From Prorocentrum cordatum (Eukaryota; Sar; Dinophyceae; Prorocentrales; Prorocentraceae): 64,000 bases of DNA. How positions within the stretch are numbered: position 1 is the stretch's first letter; the number at the start of each line of letters is the position of its first letter. The stretch spans positions 259,282-323,281 of the forward strand of contig CAUYUJ010015514.1 of the NCBI GenBank assembly GCA_963575745.1, written 5' to 3'. The notes below the pieces were generated by a model, which worked only from the letters and a program-made list of their open reading frames with translations, made no database searches and was not told where the DNA came from. Both the position numbers and the translations under genes were made by a program. Below, one piece after another: positions 11,549 to 22,310 of this stretch.

Positions 11549-14548
11549 TCAGTGTGGCAGGCACGAGGGCCAGCGACGGGTGGGACCTTGGTTGTTCCTA
11601 GGCCCCATCGTGTGCCGAGAAGACCCAGGGAGCGTCCAGTAAAACCCAGGGAGGCAGCTGAAGGCTGCAAGCTGTATTGACCTTAGTGCGTCGGATCGGG
11701 AGCGATCAGGGGAGATGAAGAAGAGGGCGGTTTTCGAGAGCGTCCACAGCCTGGGCGACCTGGTCCAAGTCGCGGAGGTCAATCCCCGCAGCGGGAAAGA
11801 GAGGGGGAGTGGGGCGATCAGTGTTTTCCCACACACAACCCAGGTGGTGACCGTATGATCACCGGCGCGATTGAGGGCGCTGGCCCAAAAGACCCCTAAC
11901 GTGGCTAGGCGGTCAGCCGCTTTGTTGAGCCGCCGTCGCACTGCCTGCCAGGTGAGGGCCCATCCCGAATCGCTGGCCTGTCTCAAGGCAAAGTCCATAT
12001 GTTGTGCCAGGTGGAGCCGCCGATAGCGACCTGTGCCAGCCCCGTATCGCATGGCGGCAAGGTTGTCCCCGACCACCCTGGCGCCCCGGAGCGCGTCTTC
12101 AACGTGTGGGAGCAGGGCGAGACCGGCTCTGCACCCCGAGGCCTCGGCCGTCTGCGCAGTGTCACAGCCTGGGAGGGCCACCACAGCGACCGCCACGACG
12201 CGCGGGTAGCCGCGGCGTGGGTCATGTCGCCAGAGAACGGCCGCCGCCCCAGAGACCTTGTCTCCTTCTCCAATCCGCCGAGCCCCTCCGTCGAACGTGA
12301 GCTCGTAAGGCCATTGGGCAGAGTCGGCGGCGGGGGGCGGGGAGTCTCTGACCGTGATTTCCTCGCCACTGCCCATGTCCCTGCCAGCTCTGAGCACTAG
12401 GGTGTGTTGGTCACAGAGCCTGCAATAAGTTTTGGTCCAAAGGGCGCTGGGATTCCTGTCCGTCCTGGGGCATGGAAACCAGCCCTGTCCAGGGGGCATC
12501 CAGCCCGCTCCGGGGCCACCGGCTTGGAGGACTGCGAGCCTATCGCCACTAGGTGTGGCTCTCGTGGTGATAGGTAGGCGCCGAATTTCCCCTCCGGCGC
12601 GTGGTGCTTGCCTGCCCAGGTGAGGTCCGGCGGCGCCGCAGATGCGCCGTAAGTGCGGCCCTTGGGGGTTGCACAGCTGGCAAACGTCGAGCATAGGAGC
12701 CCAGACTGCGGTTTCGTCAGCCGGGGCGACGGGAGGCTGCCCTTCATGCCAGTCATCATCATCTTCGTCGTCGCCCTGAACGTCGGTGTCGGGGACAACG
12801 ATACCCTGGACAATGAGTCTGGCGGCTTCCTCCGCACCCATGGGGGTGCAGTCCAAATTCACGCAGCACCTGAAGGAGATCTGGTGCAAAAGCCGACAGA
12901 CTAGCGTCTGGTGTTGACCCCGAGTGCACATCGCCGTGGCCAGGTCCCTGGGATGGTCCGGGGCTCTGGTTCTTTCCCAGGCCAGGGCGGCCGCGGGGCA
13001 CCAGCACCACACGTGCTCGGTTGTGGCCTCTCCGAGGCCGCAGAGTGGACAGACTCCGTAGAGCCCTTGCCGAATAGGGACCTGGATGCTGGCCTGGTGC
13101 CTTCTACGCTCGGCCGCTAGGGCGCGAAGGTCTGGGGGGAGGGCGTCATCGTCCAGAAGGGGCCAGAGCGCGGCCTCACCCGTCCAGGTCCTAAGGCAGG
13201 TGTCGCACCAGGCCTGTCCGTCGTCTCGCTGTCCCGCAGTGAGCCAAACTCTCTTGGCGGGTCTGCCGCAGCTGCACTGGCGGGGGATCCTGTCGGCAAC
13301 GCTTCGCCGCCGTGCGGAGCCGGGCAGGCCGTTGGCCAGAAGCCGGAGGACGTGGTGTGCCTCGGTGAAGGATGCACAGCGTTGCAAGAGGGACCATTCA
13401 GCGCCATCTGTCTGTGCCCACCTGCGTTCGTCACTGGTTGCAGTGAACCATGTGTCCACGATGTGTCCATGTAGCTGCGACCAAGCCGCGACGTGGACCA
13501 CCCGACCGAAGTAGCGAGCGCGCACTCGAGCAGGCTCCCTCATCGCCCGATTGAATAGGTCGGCTGCCCTGGAGTCGGTCAGAACCTTGGAGCCGGGTCT
13601 AAAGGGCCCTTGCCGCGGCGGAAATTCCCGGGCCCATTTCCCGAGTTTGTTCCACCTCCTTCCGGCCTTCTGTCGTGACTGGGGCGGGCCCCGCAGGTCA
13701 TCAAGGACGTGGGCTCTAGCTGCAATCGCGCGCGCGGTGGCGACAGGGCACTTGGGGCAGCCCGGGACCTGAAACCGGATGCCCAGGCCAGTGAGAATGC
13801 TGTTGGGGATCCAAGAGGCCGAGGCCAGGCCGAGAGCAACCCTAAGGTGAGCACGCAGCGCCCTCTCCTGAACGGTGTCGGGGAGAGAGTAGTGCGAGGG
13901 GTAGGGGATGAGCGCAATCAGATATGTATTCCAGGCAAGGGCGGTCTTGTTCGGCGACATGTTGGCCAAGTGTAGGGCCATGGCTCTGTCCCGGAGTTTG
14001 GGAAGCGGTTTGCCCCAGGTGCCAGCGACGAGGGCATCGAGTTGTCCTCGGGTCATGGCGCCCCCGGGCGGTAACGCCTCTCCTTCGGCCGCCCGAGATA
14101 CGACGCAGGCGCCAAGGTAGGGCCACTGGGGCCTCACAGCGGATGCGCCGAAGGGAGTGTAATCCATGGCACATCTCCACCACTCATGGTTGCTGGCTGG
14201 GACCAGGGCTGTTTTGAAATTGCACCTGCAAGGGCAGGACCATGGGGTGCACTGAGCGGCGGTGTCTGGTCCTCCGACCCGGCTGATCATGTCCAATATG
14301 AGTGTATCCGGAAGGCCGGTGACTCTCGTCGTGGCGCCATTGTCAGTGAAATCCACGGGGGCAGTGGCCAGGAGTTGCCTGACGTTGATCCTGCTCGGTG
14401 CCTCGACTCCTCTGCACTTGTGGGCCTCAACCAGGAGTCCCGCAGCCCTTGCAAGCCACGGCAGCGCAATGCCAGCACGGAGTGCTTGAGCTGTGGCACC
14501 TAGCAGCGCAGCCAGGTCGTCCACGCACGTCGGGTCGTCCGACCCCAT
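11549..14548 (-). pseudogene. RT catalytic motif C, thumb, Zn knuckle and RNase H
   Basis: 999-codon open segment. It begins in the RT palm with CVDDLAALL (motif C, catalytic Asp-Asp; residues about 8-16), followed by the motif D-like GLLVEAHKC. The connection region has CxCG...WCDTC (about residues 420-460) and then CPLCGLGEATTEHVWCWCP (about 510-528), the typical C-terminal zinc knuckle of LINE polyproteins. RNase H follows: TFDGG (first Asp), AEASG (Glu), VVGDN (second Asp) and NKAADRLA (final Asp) at about residues 750-900, so all four catalytic acids are present. The last 100 codons enter a CCCAGGGA/hairpin stretch (11.62-11.67 kb) and are unlikely to be protein. RNase H should degrade the RNA template during element replication. 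Joined upstream by frameshifts to the RT fingers. Confidence 0.85.
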
Positions 14549-14881
14549 GATGTTTTCAAGGGCGCAGATGAGGGGGTCGTAGCCCAGGTACCAGAGGAGC
14601 GGGGAGGCAGCCCCCCATTCCGATGGAGCGAAGGAGCCTCCTTATCCTGCTCTTATACTTTCCTTTGCAGGTGCGCACGCTTCTGCAGCTGACCAGGGCG
14701 TCCACTGAGTGAAGAAGCCAGCTGGGGAGTTGCCATCGATCCGTCATCTGCCCCATCCACTGCAGGGATCTTTGCTTTGGTCGCAGAAGAGGACGGCCGT
14801 GCTGGGGGCTGGGCCCAGGGATCGAGCAGCGTCTTGTATGTACTGGTCCACGGCCACCTGGTGCTCGCCTAGCAGGGCTGC
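14549..14881 (-). pseudogene. RT palm, motifs A and B, broken by frameshifts
   Basis: Reading the minus strand in alternating frames restores RT sense. Motif A is STAVLFCDQSK (catalytic Asp, about 14.79 kb). Then comes WQLPSWLLHSVDAL (about 14.72 kb), then motif B SEWGAASPLLWYLGYDPLI (about 14.60 kb), running directly into the motif C segment. At least two indels lie in these 330 bases, so this copy cannot make a functional RT. All palm motifs are nevertheless still readable, which argues for fairly recent decay. Confidence 0.75.
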
Positions 14882-16396
14882 CTACATTGGCCCAGGTTCG
14901 GTGTCGGGCACCGGGTCCAGGGCAAGGTGGTTAGTGGCAGCTGTGATGTTGGGACCACACTGCCCCCCTCGCTTGGCCGCTTCATTAGGGCTGAGTCTGG
15001 GCTCGATCACCGGACCTAGCTGGTCAGCAATGGTCGCGCCGTGCAGTCTCTGTAGGCAGGTGGGGAGCTGCAAGGGTCGCATGTCGTTGGGCATTTCGGC
15101 AGCGGCCTTTTTGCCAATCCAGACCAGCAAATCGATGGAAGGGCCTAGGACCAGGTCGATAAGATCCGGGTTCAGGTCAGCAGCATACCAGGCCTGCGCG
15201 AGCAGGCAGGCAACGAAGCGGGCCCCAGGGTGGTACAGTTCATACGGTTCCCCATCCACCCCAGGAGCACTACCACTTGGGCCCAGGACGAGAGAGGCAA
15301 TCCTGCTCCACTGCGGGTTGGGGGAATCCGGGAACTGCCCGAGTTCTTCGTGCCGGAAATATTCGTCGAGGATTCGGTCCGCGGCTGGGGGAAGGGGAGG
15401 AGCAGTTTGCCAAATATGGCTACGGCTCCACCAGAGGACGTCGTCGACTTCCTTCGTGCGCTCATTCCATTTCCCATCAGTGTCACGCACCCCAAGAATG
15501 GCGTGCGTTCTGACGAAGATTTCTCGGCCCGTGCGGTAATGCGAGGCGAGGGCGGGGCGCTCGACGCCGGGGCCCCTCTGTGCGGGGGTGAGCCGGGCCG
15601 CCCGCCTCTGAGCGGTGTCGTTGTCCCACTTTCTCAACCAGGTGGCGGCCTGTTGGGGGGTCAGGTCGTTGCCGTCCCAATCGTACTCGGCTAGCCAGGC
15701 TGCGAGTGTCCCCACAGGGCGTGTGCTGGATTCGGATCTCGCCGCTGCAGCGAGGAGAGTACCCGGAGAGCGGTTGGTCTTGTTCCTGCGCCACTTCCTC
15801 CACCAGTCCTGGATGGCCGCCGACATGGCGTGACGACCAAGAGTGAGTAGTGCAAGAAAGAGGGGGACAGTGTGGTCGTCCACCAGGGGAGGGGGCGGAG
15901 GCGGAGCTGAAGGCTCCTGCTCTGTTTCTCCTTCACCGTCATCGTTGTCCCTGTGTCTCGCTGGGAATTGGCCCGGGGCCGCCGGGCGGACCCAGTCGGC
16001 GGGCTGCAGGAGCCCGGTCAGGTCGACGTCGGGCAGTCCGAAAGTACGCTCGAGGAACGTGTAGATGGCTCTTAGCTCTGCGTGCGCCTCGTCCGGCAGA
16101 AGGCGCAAGTCACCAGCCCGTATGGTGTTGTCTCTGCGTGCTCTGGGGGCGCGCTGAGGCTCCAGGTACATGATGGCGTGGTCCGATACTGACGGTTCCC
16201 ATGCCTTCCTGACTCCATATGCCCCAAGCTGTCGGTAAGGACACGCGACGATGTCGATTTGCGACTCGTTGTCTGCGTCGACCCTCGTGGGCCCGTCGCA
16301 GTGGCAGATGCGCGATCCTGTCTGGGAGAGCAGATCGGCGAGGGCCGCGGCATCGTCGGCTTCCCCTTCCCTGGGGTTGTCAACCTGCATGTTCAC
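14882..16396 (-). pseudogene. Endonuclease C-terminal half and RT fingers
   Basis: 504-codon segment. Residues 1-70 complete the APE endonuclease: it begins at the GDVNMQ motif (partly in the preceding frame), then SQIDIVAC and SVSDHAIMYLE with the catalytic Ser-Asp-His. A Pro-rich linker (about residues 125-150) contains one of the covarying TGAAG hairpins at DNA level (15903-15917). The RT fingers follow: SAPGVDGEPYELYHPGARF and RPLQLPTCLQRLHGATIADQ, then ending near QCGPNI, matching the fingers/motif 1-2 region of LINE RTs. It ends at a stop at 14882 just before motif A. Endonuclease nicks target DNA and RT primes from it (known for the family). Confidence 0.85.
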
Positions 16397-16397
16397 G

Positions 16398-17258
16398 TCA
16401 CCGCCCCAGTACTACGTAGGTGGGGGTGTCGTCCCATCTCTCGATGGCCTGGCGGATGGCATCTATGGTTTCGGTCTTCCTAGACGGAGGGAGATACACC
16501 GACACCAGGCGGTAGACGTTTTCACCTCGTCTAATCGTGGCAGCAACGGCGCACCCAGGGACAAGATCCTCAGAAAGAATAAGAGCAGCGCCGTGCGGGA
16601 TGAGGATCGCCACCCCGCCGGCGCGGCCCCCGGCCAGTCCTATGTAGGCAGGCGATGCTATAAGCGTGCGAGCGTGGAACATGGTGGACCAGACCGCCGC
16701 TTCGTGCTCAGTCCAGTGGGTCTCCTGAATGAGCCCAATTCTCCCGTTGGTGGTCAGCTGCGTCAGGAAAGCGTGCTTGATCATGTTCTTGTGTGCTGTC
16801 GTACTCAGGTATCTGACGTTCCAGCAGCCAAATTTGAGCGTGCCGGGCTGCGTGGCACTAGCTATTGCGTCTACAAGGCTCTGCAGAGACCGGTCCCCGC
16901 ACATGTCCGCCCATGTGGGATTGGCCCAGGCGGTGGCGTGCAGGTAGGCCCAGAGGGACCGCGGCCGCCTGACGGTATAGTTGCAGTGCGGTGCTAAGGC
17001 ACGACCCAGGGATGAGCAGGCGGCTTGCCACGCTCTAGTTCTCGCCCCCGGTACGAGGTTCGTGGTCGGGGGGGACCCGAGGGCGCGATAAAGCGACCCT
17101 GGGTCCTGAGGCGAGTCTTGGGGGGCGGCGGTCCAGGCGGGAAGTGCTGCTGCCGCTGCATTGTTCGCAGTATGTCGTCTGGAAAGGGGGTTTCCGCGAG
17201 GGGTGCCCATGGGCAGCTTCTGCCCGCGAAGCTGCGCGCCTGTCTCCATGCGGCCCAC
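16398..17258 (-). pseudogene. APE-type endonuclease N-terminal half
   Basis: The useful part is about 16398-17000: TLKFGCWNVRYLS (metal-binding Asn), IGLIQETHW (catalytic Glu), GGRAGGVAILIP and RLVSVYLPPS, the classic exonuclease-endonuclease-phosphatase fold of LINEs. The first 80 or so codons overlap the methyltransferase in another frame and are probably not translated. The real junction with the methyltransferase is a frame change near 17.0 kb. At the 3' side one extra G in a G run near 16405 breaks the conserved GDVN motif, shifting it to the next segment. The endonuclease sits directly downstream of the methyltransferase, as if part of one polyprotein. Confidence 0.85.
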
Positions 17259-18480
17259 ACGTGCCTCTCGGTCGGTGCTGTGTGCTGCTGTCCAGGCACG
17301 GGTTCATCCCGGCTCCATGCTAGGATGGCAGACGCGAGTCTACGTTGGAGGCACCTTGGGTCGTAGTGGATGCCTGCGGCGTCGTAAAGCACTCTCCCGC
17401 TGATGGCTAAGGACCGGTAGTAGGACCCAAGTCCCACTGCTCGAGCACGTTCCTCGGGGGAAGGGACTCGGAGTCCATGCTCTCTTCCGTGAGCAAGCAG
17501 CCATCCTGCCCAGGCCTTGACCTTTCCTTCGCTGGCAAGGCTCTCCCGCTCTCTGCCTTGAAAGACAAGAGCCAGTCCCTCAGTGCACCCCTGGAAGCAC
17601 TGCTCGGCTCCTGTCTCAGCGAGTATGTTCTTAATGCCATTCCTGGTGTCGGTGAGAGTGCGGAGAAGCCACCTGTAGCTGCTGTCTTCGCTGTACGGGA
17701 GGCACAACGGGTGCGTCTGGTAGCTGCTCGGGACTATGGCTTCAGGGGCACTCGCTGGGGCTCTGGACTGGGTCCACGTGGGGATGCGTCCGTCTGGGCG
17801 GTATGTCCACCGTGTTTCCCAGGGACTCGGGAGTCTGGGATACGTAATAGTGTCTTCGGCGGGGGGACAATTGCTGAGCCAGAGGCGGTCTCTTGGGCTA
17901 GCCACCGAGGAGGCGGCATCGAGGCGTACCGCCCAGTCGAGCGGTATCTCTCCCAGGGCTGCACACATTGCCTGCTTGTGTGCCGCTTGCATCGTTGCTG
18001 CGCTTTCGCAGCGCACTAGCACGCGGACGTCCGGCCTCACCCTGCGCGCGATGATCCAAAAGAGCGGGACGACGAAGAAGTGCACCGACTGGGAAACGGC
18101 TAATCCATCTAATCCTCCGTGTTGACTCGCGGAGGACAGGTTCGTGCACGGAAATCCGGCAATGATGACGAGGAGGCTTCCAGGGTCGAGGGTTCTCAGA
18201 TGACTGGTCCAGGAATTCTGATCTTCTTCTCCCCTCAGCAGGTCCCAGACGTCTACCCCCAGCCTCTCGTGTGGAGGACCTCCATCAAAGAGTGCAGCAT
18301 TGTCGCGGTCCCAGCGCCTCTCCACGCGGGAAGCGACTTCTTCGTTAATTTCGACAAAGGTGGAAGACCTGAAGCGTGGAACGGTGGCGACCTTCGCCAT
18401 GAGGTCTCCGATCGCGAGTCTTGCCAGGCCCAATCCGTCGAAGAGTGAGACCAGGTGGAGGCTTGGGCCTGTGTCCGCAC
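16994..18480 (-). pseudogene. C5 cytosine DNA methyltransferase domain in the retroelement
   Basis: Motif I is LVSLFDGLGLARLAIGDL, with SLFDG encoded at 18434-18448, upstream of any ATG but in the open frame; FVEIN follows. Motif IV is IIAGFPCTNLSSA with the catalytic Pro-Cys about residue 95 (counting from 18433). Motif VI is the degenerate RCESA, keeping Glu of the usual ENV. Motif VIII is SPRDRLWLSN. A motif IX-like RVPSPEERARAVGL and a final GIHYDPRCLQRRL region complete the fold. The motif I form resembles DNMT3-type enzymes. The domain transfers a methyl group from S-adenosylmethionine to cytosine. It lies between gag-like sequence and the endonuclease on the same strand, so it belongs to the retroelement. 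The open frame is uninterrupted for about 480 codons and all key residues survive. The upstream frame (18499-19398) ends at a stop 50 bases before motif I. C5 methyltransferases captured by retrotransposons are known from dinoflagellates. Confidence 0.85.
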
Positions 18481-18498
18481 GCGGGTTCGGTCTCGGGT

Positions 18499-19398
18499 CT
18501 AGAACTCGAGCTCTCTCGCCTGCTGCGTGAAATCGAGTGTCCAGTCGTCGCCTTGTCCAGGGTCGACACTTGTATTGAGCCTGAGGTGTCCCGAGATATC
18601 CCGGGCGTCGTCGGTGGGGCAGAGGGTGACTAGGCCGTCCTGCTGAAGAGTCCGGAGCGTGCCGATGGTCTGCGTGTTATCCAGACCTGCAATCTGATAC
18701 GCCGCCAGCGTAGTGTCTGCTGGGGCAACTGGGGAGAGACCCGTGCGTTCATCCCTGTGGCGCTCCCAAACCTGTTGGAGCACGTCGGCGGGCTGGGGAG
18801 CCGCGGTGGCCTCGTCTGGTGTGAATCCCGCTGGTCGGGGCCGCGCTCTGCGTGCTTGGCCGTCCTCACTTGCTGGCCCCGATGCCCGTCTGGTGGTGCC
18901 GCGGCCTGCAACAGCGGGAGAGGCGCCCTCGGCCGCTCGGCGGCTGGTGCTCTCCCAGAGATCGATAAGGGACCTAGAGTTGGGTGCCCTGGTGCCTGGC
19001 CTGGTGGATCTTTCTCTGCCGGTGTTGCCTCCTGGTCTGGCTCGTGGGGTGCCCTGCGGGGTTGTCCGCTGCACCTCGCTTCTCGTCCCCGGGGGAGCTC
19101 GGCGGGAAGGGCTCCTGCGTGCCCTGGCGGCGGCAGTGCTGCGCGGCTGAGCACTGGTTCTAGGCCGTCGTGGTCCAGCCGCGCTTCTAGTTCGACCACG
19201 CCCGGCTGCGGCGGTCTCTGCTGTGCTTTCGCCGGTTGCAGCCGTTGCGCGCGCGGGTCTGGGCGTGCTGGCACGTCGGGCAGCGTTTTCAATTCTGCGG
19301 AGGTTCCTTGCGGAGGCCTCTATCGTTTCCCGTAAGACCTGGTCTCTGTCGTCGGAGTATGGGGAGCCAGCGCCCGCACGCAGGATGGTGCGGAACAT
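18499..19398 (-). pseudogene. Gag-like linker upstream of the methyltransferase
   Basis: 299 codons, Arg/Ala/Thr/Pro-rich in the first two thirds (likely disordered), then a more regular stretch (ADVLQQVWERHRDERTGLSP, then IAGLDNTQTIGTLRTLQQDG, ending DDWTLDFTQQARELEF). No family recognised. The regular C-terminal part might be a small folded domain preceding the methyltransferase. Ends with TAG at 18499; the methyltransferase frame is open across this point, so a frameshift or readthrough would join them. Confidence 0.5.
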
Positions 19399-20065
19399 AC
19401 CAGGTGTGAAGTCCTGGAAGGGGGCATCGGGAGCCAGTACGGTGTCCGAACGCGCCGCTGGGCTGCCTGCGAGCTGTCGGAGTTGGGCACAGGCCGCGTC
19501 CGCCGTTAGTGCCGCAACGCGTGTGTATTCTTCTACCCATGGGGTTGCGCGTCCCAGGGGGGGGATAGGTGCTCCAATAGGCGCTGAAGGTGTCTGGTAT
19601 TCTCATTGATATGCCAAGCTCTTCATGCAGGTCCCGCACAGTTTTGTCAAGTTGCGGTATCGCGGCGGCCCGCGCTATCGTGCTCAGCACCCGATTCCAC
19701 TCTTCTGCGGTGGGAGGACTGCCTGTGCCATCTGTGGCTTGGGTTTGCGCTTGTCTCAACGTGTGCGCCATTGCCTCGTACTCTCGCCACCAATCCGAAT
19801 CCATGCACGGTGGGAGCTCTAGCCCGCTTCTCGGTGTGTCTCCTCGACCAAGGGGGTCGCTACTGCATCTTTCCACAGTGCCGGGAGGCGGTCTTCTGGC
19901 CTGGGCTGGTGGCGGGTCGGTTGAGACCTGTGGAGGTGCGGTTGTCAGGGATCCCTCACTCCTCATGCCCGCTGTCCTGGTGGCTTCTGGTGTGCTTCGC
20001 CTGCTCCTGGCAGCCTCTGGCGCCGCGGCCCTCCCGCTTACTGCTGTGGGCTGCTCCGGGCTCAC
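19289..20065 (-). pseudogene. Gag-like segment, uncharacterised
   Basis: 258 codons. The first 80 are Pro/Ser/Arg-rich. The middle (WWREYEAMAHTLRQAQTQAT, then EEWNRVLSTIARAAAIPQLD, then LHEELGISMRIPDTFSAYW) is helical and looks genuine. After about residue 165 the frame becomes Arg/Pro/His-rich and is likely out of frame; the true continuation lies in the 18499-19398 frame. Function unknown. Confidence 0.45.
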
Positions 20066-20458
20066 TCGCGCGCCTGTTGGGGAGGTCGGATCACTTCTGG
20101 GGGGATCTGTAGTAATGGCGGTCTCGGTACTGCCCGAGGTGCCCGTCCCGTTCTCTCCTGCTGGCGCAGCGGGGGCGTCCGTCGGCGCGGGGCCATCTGC
20201 ACTCCCAGGGCTCCCCCCCCTTCGGCTGGAGGTGCCTGGATCTGTCCCGCTACCCCGCTGGGTGGCGCGGGATTCACTGGGGTCACCCGCGGGGGCACTT
20301 GCCCGGTGTTACCTCCGCAGCTCCCGCCGCTGTCCACCGCTCCGTCTCCTCCTGGCGTGCTGCCCAGGGATGGTGGTGCCGCAGCCACGCCTGGTGCTGG
20401 TGCCGCTGCCTGTGGTTGTGTCCCGCTCGCCTCTGCAGCCGGGCTGCCCTCAGCCCCG
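20062..20458 (-). pseudogene. Gag-like Pro/Ala-rich segment, left side of the DNA-transposon insertion
   Basis: Minus-strand frame running from the transposon edge: it starts with GAEGSPAAEASGTQPQAAAP and continues as the Pro/Gly-rich frame 20388-20062. It is the exact in-frame continuation of the frame that ends RDAT on the other side of the insertion (29822 upward). No domain; probably a disordered linker of the giant element. Confidence 0.55.
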
Positions 20459-20462
20459 GTAG
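20459..20462. repeat. Target-site duplication GTAG, left copy
   Basis: GTAG directly abuts the CTTAAG start of the left inverted repeat. The other copy is at 29818-29821 next to the right inverted repeat. Confidence 0.75.
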
Positions 20463-20498
20463 CTTAAGTGTTTAACGCCAGGGCCATAAAATAGTCAT
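20463..20498 (+). repeat. Left terminal inverted repeat
   Basis: Begins CTTAAGTGTTTAACGCC and ends AGTCAT; 29 of 36 positions match the reverse complement of 29782-29817. Confidence 0.8.
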
Positions 20499-20590
20499 GG
20501 CTTCTCTCTCTTTGGGGCAAATAGCATCATATAGTGACATATAGTGTCTCTCAGTCGCTGCATGCACCTTTGCCGCGGACTGATCAACGG
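20499..20590 (+). promoter_or_regulatory. Subterminal ATATAGTG motifs
   Basis: CATATAGTGACATATAGTGTC at about 20528-20548 holds two direct ATAGTG motifs. Its reverse complement is closely matched by the ACTATAT cluster at 26646-26725 beside the transposase stop codon. Such subterminal repeats are often transposase-binding sites; that role is inferred. Confidence 0.35.
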
Positions 20591-20598
20591 CAAAAAAA

Positions 20599-20678
<80 letters not shown>

Positions 20679-20720
20679 CCATCGCCATCATCATCATCAT
20701 CATCATCATCACCATCGCCA
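20591..20720. repeat. (CAT)n microsatellite
   Basis: About 40 CAT/ATC units with a few ATCACC interruptions. The open frames of poly-Ile or poly-Ser are artefacts. Confidence 0.95.
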
Positions 20721-21335
20721 TCCTCACCCGCCCCCCGCCCCCCTCCTCGTCCTCCCCTTCATCCTCCCCTTCCTCGTCGCCATCTTCCTCATTATCCTCC
20801 CCCTCCCCTCTTTATCCTCCTCCTCGTCCATTCCGTCCTCCCCCTCCTCCGCATTCCCCGCCCCCTTGTCCGATCGCCCTACCTCCTCCTCGTCCTTTCC
20901 GTCCTCCCCCTCCTCCGCATTCCCCGCCCCCTTGTCCGATCGCCCTACCTCCTCCTCGTCCTCCTCGTCTTCCTCCTCCTCCCCCTCCTCCTCCTCCCCC
21001 TCCTCCTCCTCCTCCCCCCCCCGCCCTCCTCCTCCTCGCGTCTTCGCCATTTTCCCTCCCCCCCCCCCTCCCCCCCACCCCCCATGTCCGCTCCCTCCGC
21101 GCCCAGCGCCTCCTTTCCCCCCCCCCTCCCTCCTCCTCCTCCTCCTCCTCCTCCTCCTCCTCCTCCCTCCTCCTCCTCCTCCCTTTCCCCCTGGCCCCAC
21201 TCCTCATTGTCCTCCTCGTCCTCCTCGTCCTCCTCGTCCTCCTCCTCTCTCCTCCTCCTCCTCCTCCTCCTCCTCTTCCTCTTTCTCCTCGTCCTCCCCC
21301 CCCATATCGTGCCCCTCCTCTTCCTCGTGGCAGAG
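20721..21335. repeat. CTC-rich polypyrimidine tract
   Basis: About 600 bases almost wholly C and T on plus, with CTCCTC runs, including a duplicated stretch (about 20815-20940, period about 63) containing CCTTGTCCGATCGCCC. No gene. Confidence 0.9.
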
Positions 21336-22310
21336 GTGGGCGCGCTGCCCTCGCGACCCTCGGCGGCTCCGGTTGGTTGGCTCGTTTCATGCCTGGCTCG
21401 CTGTCTGACTAGCTGGTAGGGGCAGGCTTTGCGCGCTTGCTTGCTTGCCGACTGGATGGTATATGTTGACTGGCCTTCTGGCTCGACGGCTACCGCTGGT
21501 TTCGCTGAGTGGCCACCGGGGAAGAGCAGGCCCGCGGCACCGAGCGCGCGCGCACCACAAGACGGCCCATAAGCCCCCAAGAGGGCCCCAAGACGCCCCA
21601 AGAGGGCCCCTAGACAGACGGCCCCAGGGGCTCCCAGGACGGCCCAAGAGAGCTACAATACGGCCCTAAGAGGGACCCAAGAGGAGGAATACGCACGGAC
21701 ATTTCGAGCATTTTTTCCTCTAGATGACCCCAAGAGCCGCCCGAGAGGCCCCCGAGAGGCCCCAAGAGGCCCCCAAGAAACTCCACAGAAGCCCCCAAGA
21801 GGCCCCCAAGAGGTCCCCAAGAGGCCCCAAAGCGCGCTCCATATGCCCCCAAGAGCCTTCCAAAAAGCCCCTGAGAGGCATCCCGAGAGCCCCTCATATT
21901 CATCCAAGAAGCTCCTGACCCACTAGATAACTTCCACGATCGTCTCAAACTCTCACTCCTTCTGGGGGCCGGCGGAATGGCGTAGGCCACTTGAGTAAAA
22001 TTACGTTTGGATTGAAAGGTAACTAAACCTCGCCACGTGCAATCGGGGCGGCTTCCCCAGGAACGCCGACCATGCGATCACATGGCCGTCGGCCTCGCCG
22101 CCGCCAGGCCAGGGGGGGACTTTTGTCTCGCGGGCTCGAAGCTCTCCCGCCGAACAATCTGCTTAGACAAACCAAGTGCGCTCAAGCCCATGAAAATTGC
22201 AGCGCAGCGCTGCATTCACCCGCGTCACGCAAGGCCGCCGCGATGCCCTATCATCGCAGACTGCGCCTTACCTGAGGCCCGCGCAATTTCTCACGGCAGC
22301 CTTCGGCGCC
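21336..22310. repeat. Non-coding spacer with CCCAAGAGG minisatellite
   Basis: 21560-21910 holds AGGCCCCCAAG-type repeats. Between 21660 and 21720 a unique core resembles those separating repeat blocks at 40.6-42.7 kb. 21920-22310 is unique sequence downstream of the 750-aa ORF with no gene seen. Confidence 0.7.

Noticed and set aside
20534-21419. Poly-Ile/Ser/Pro open frames
   Set aside because: Direct translation of CAT and CTC simple repeats.
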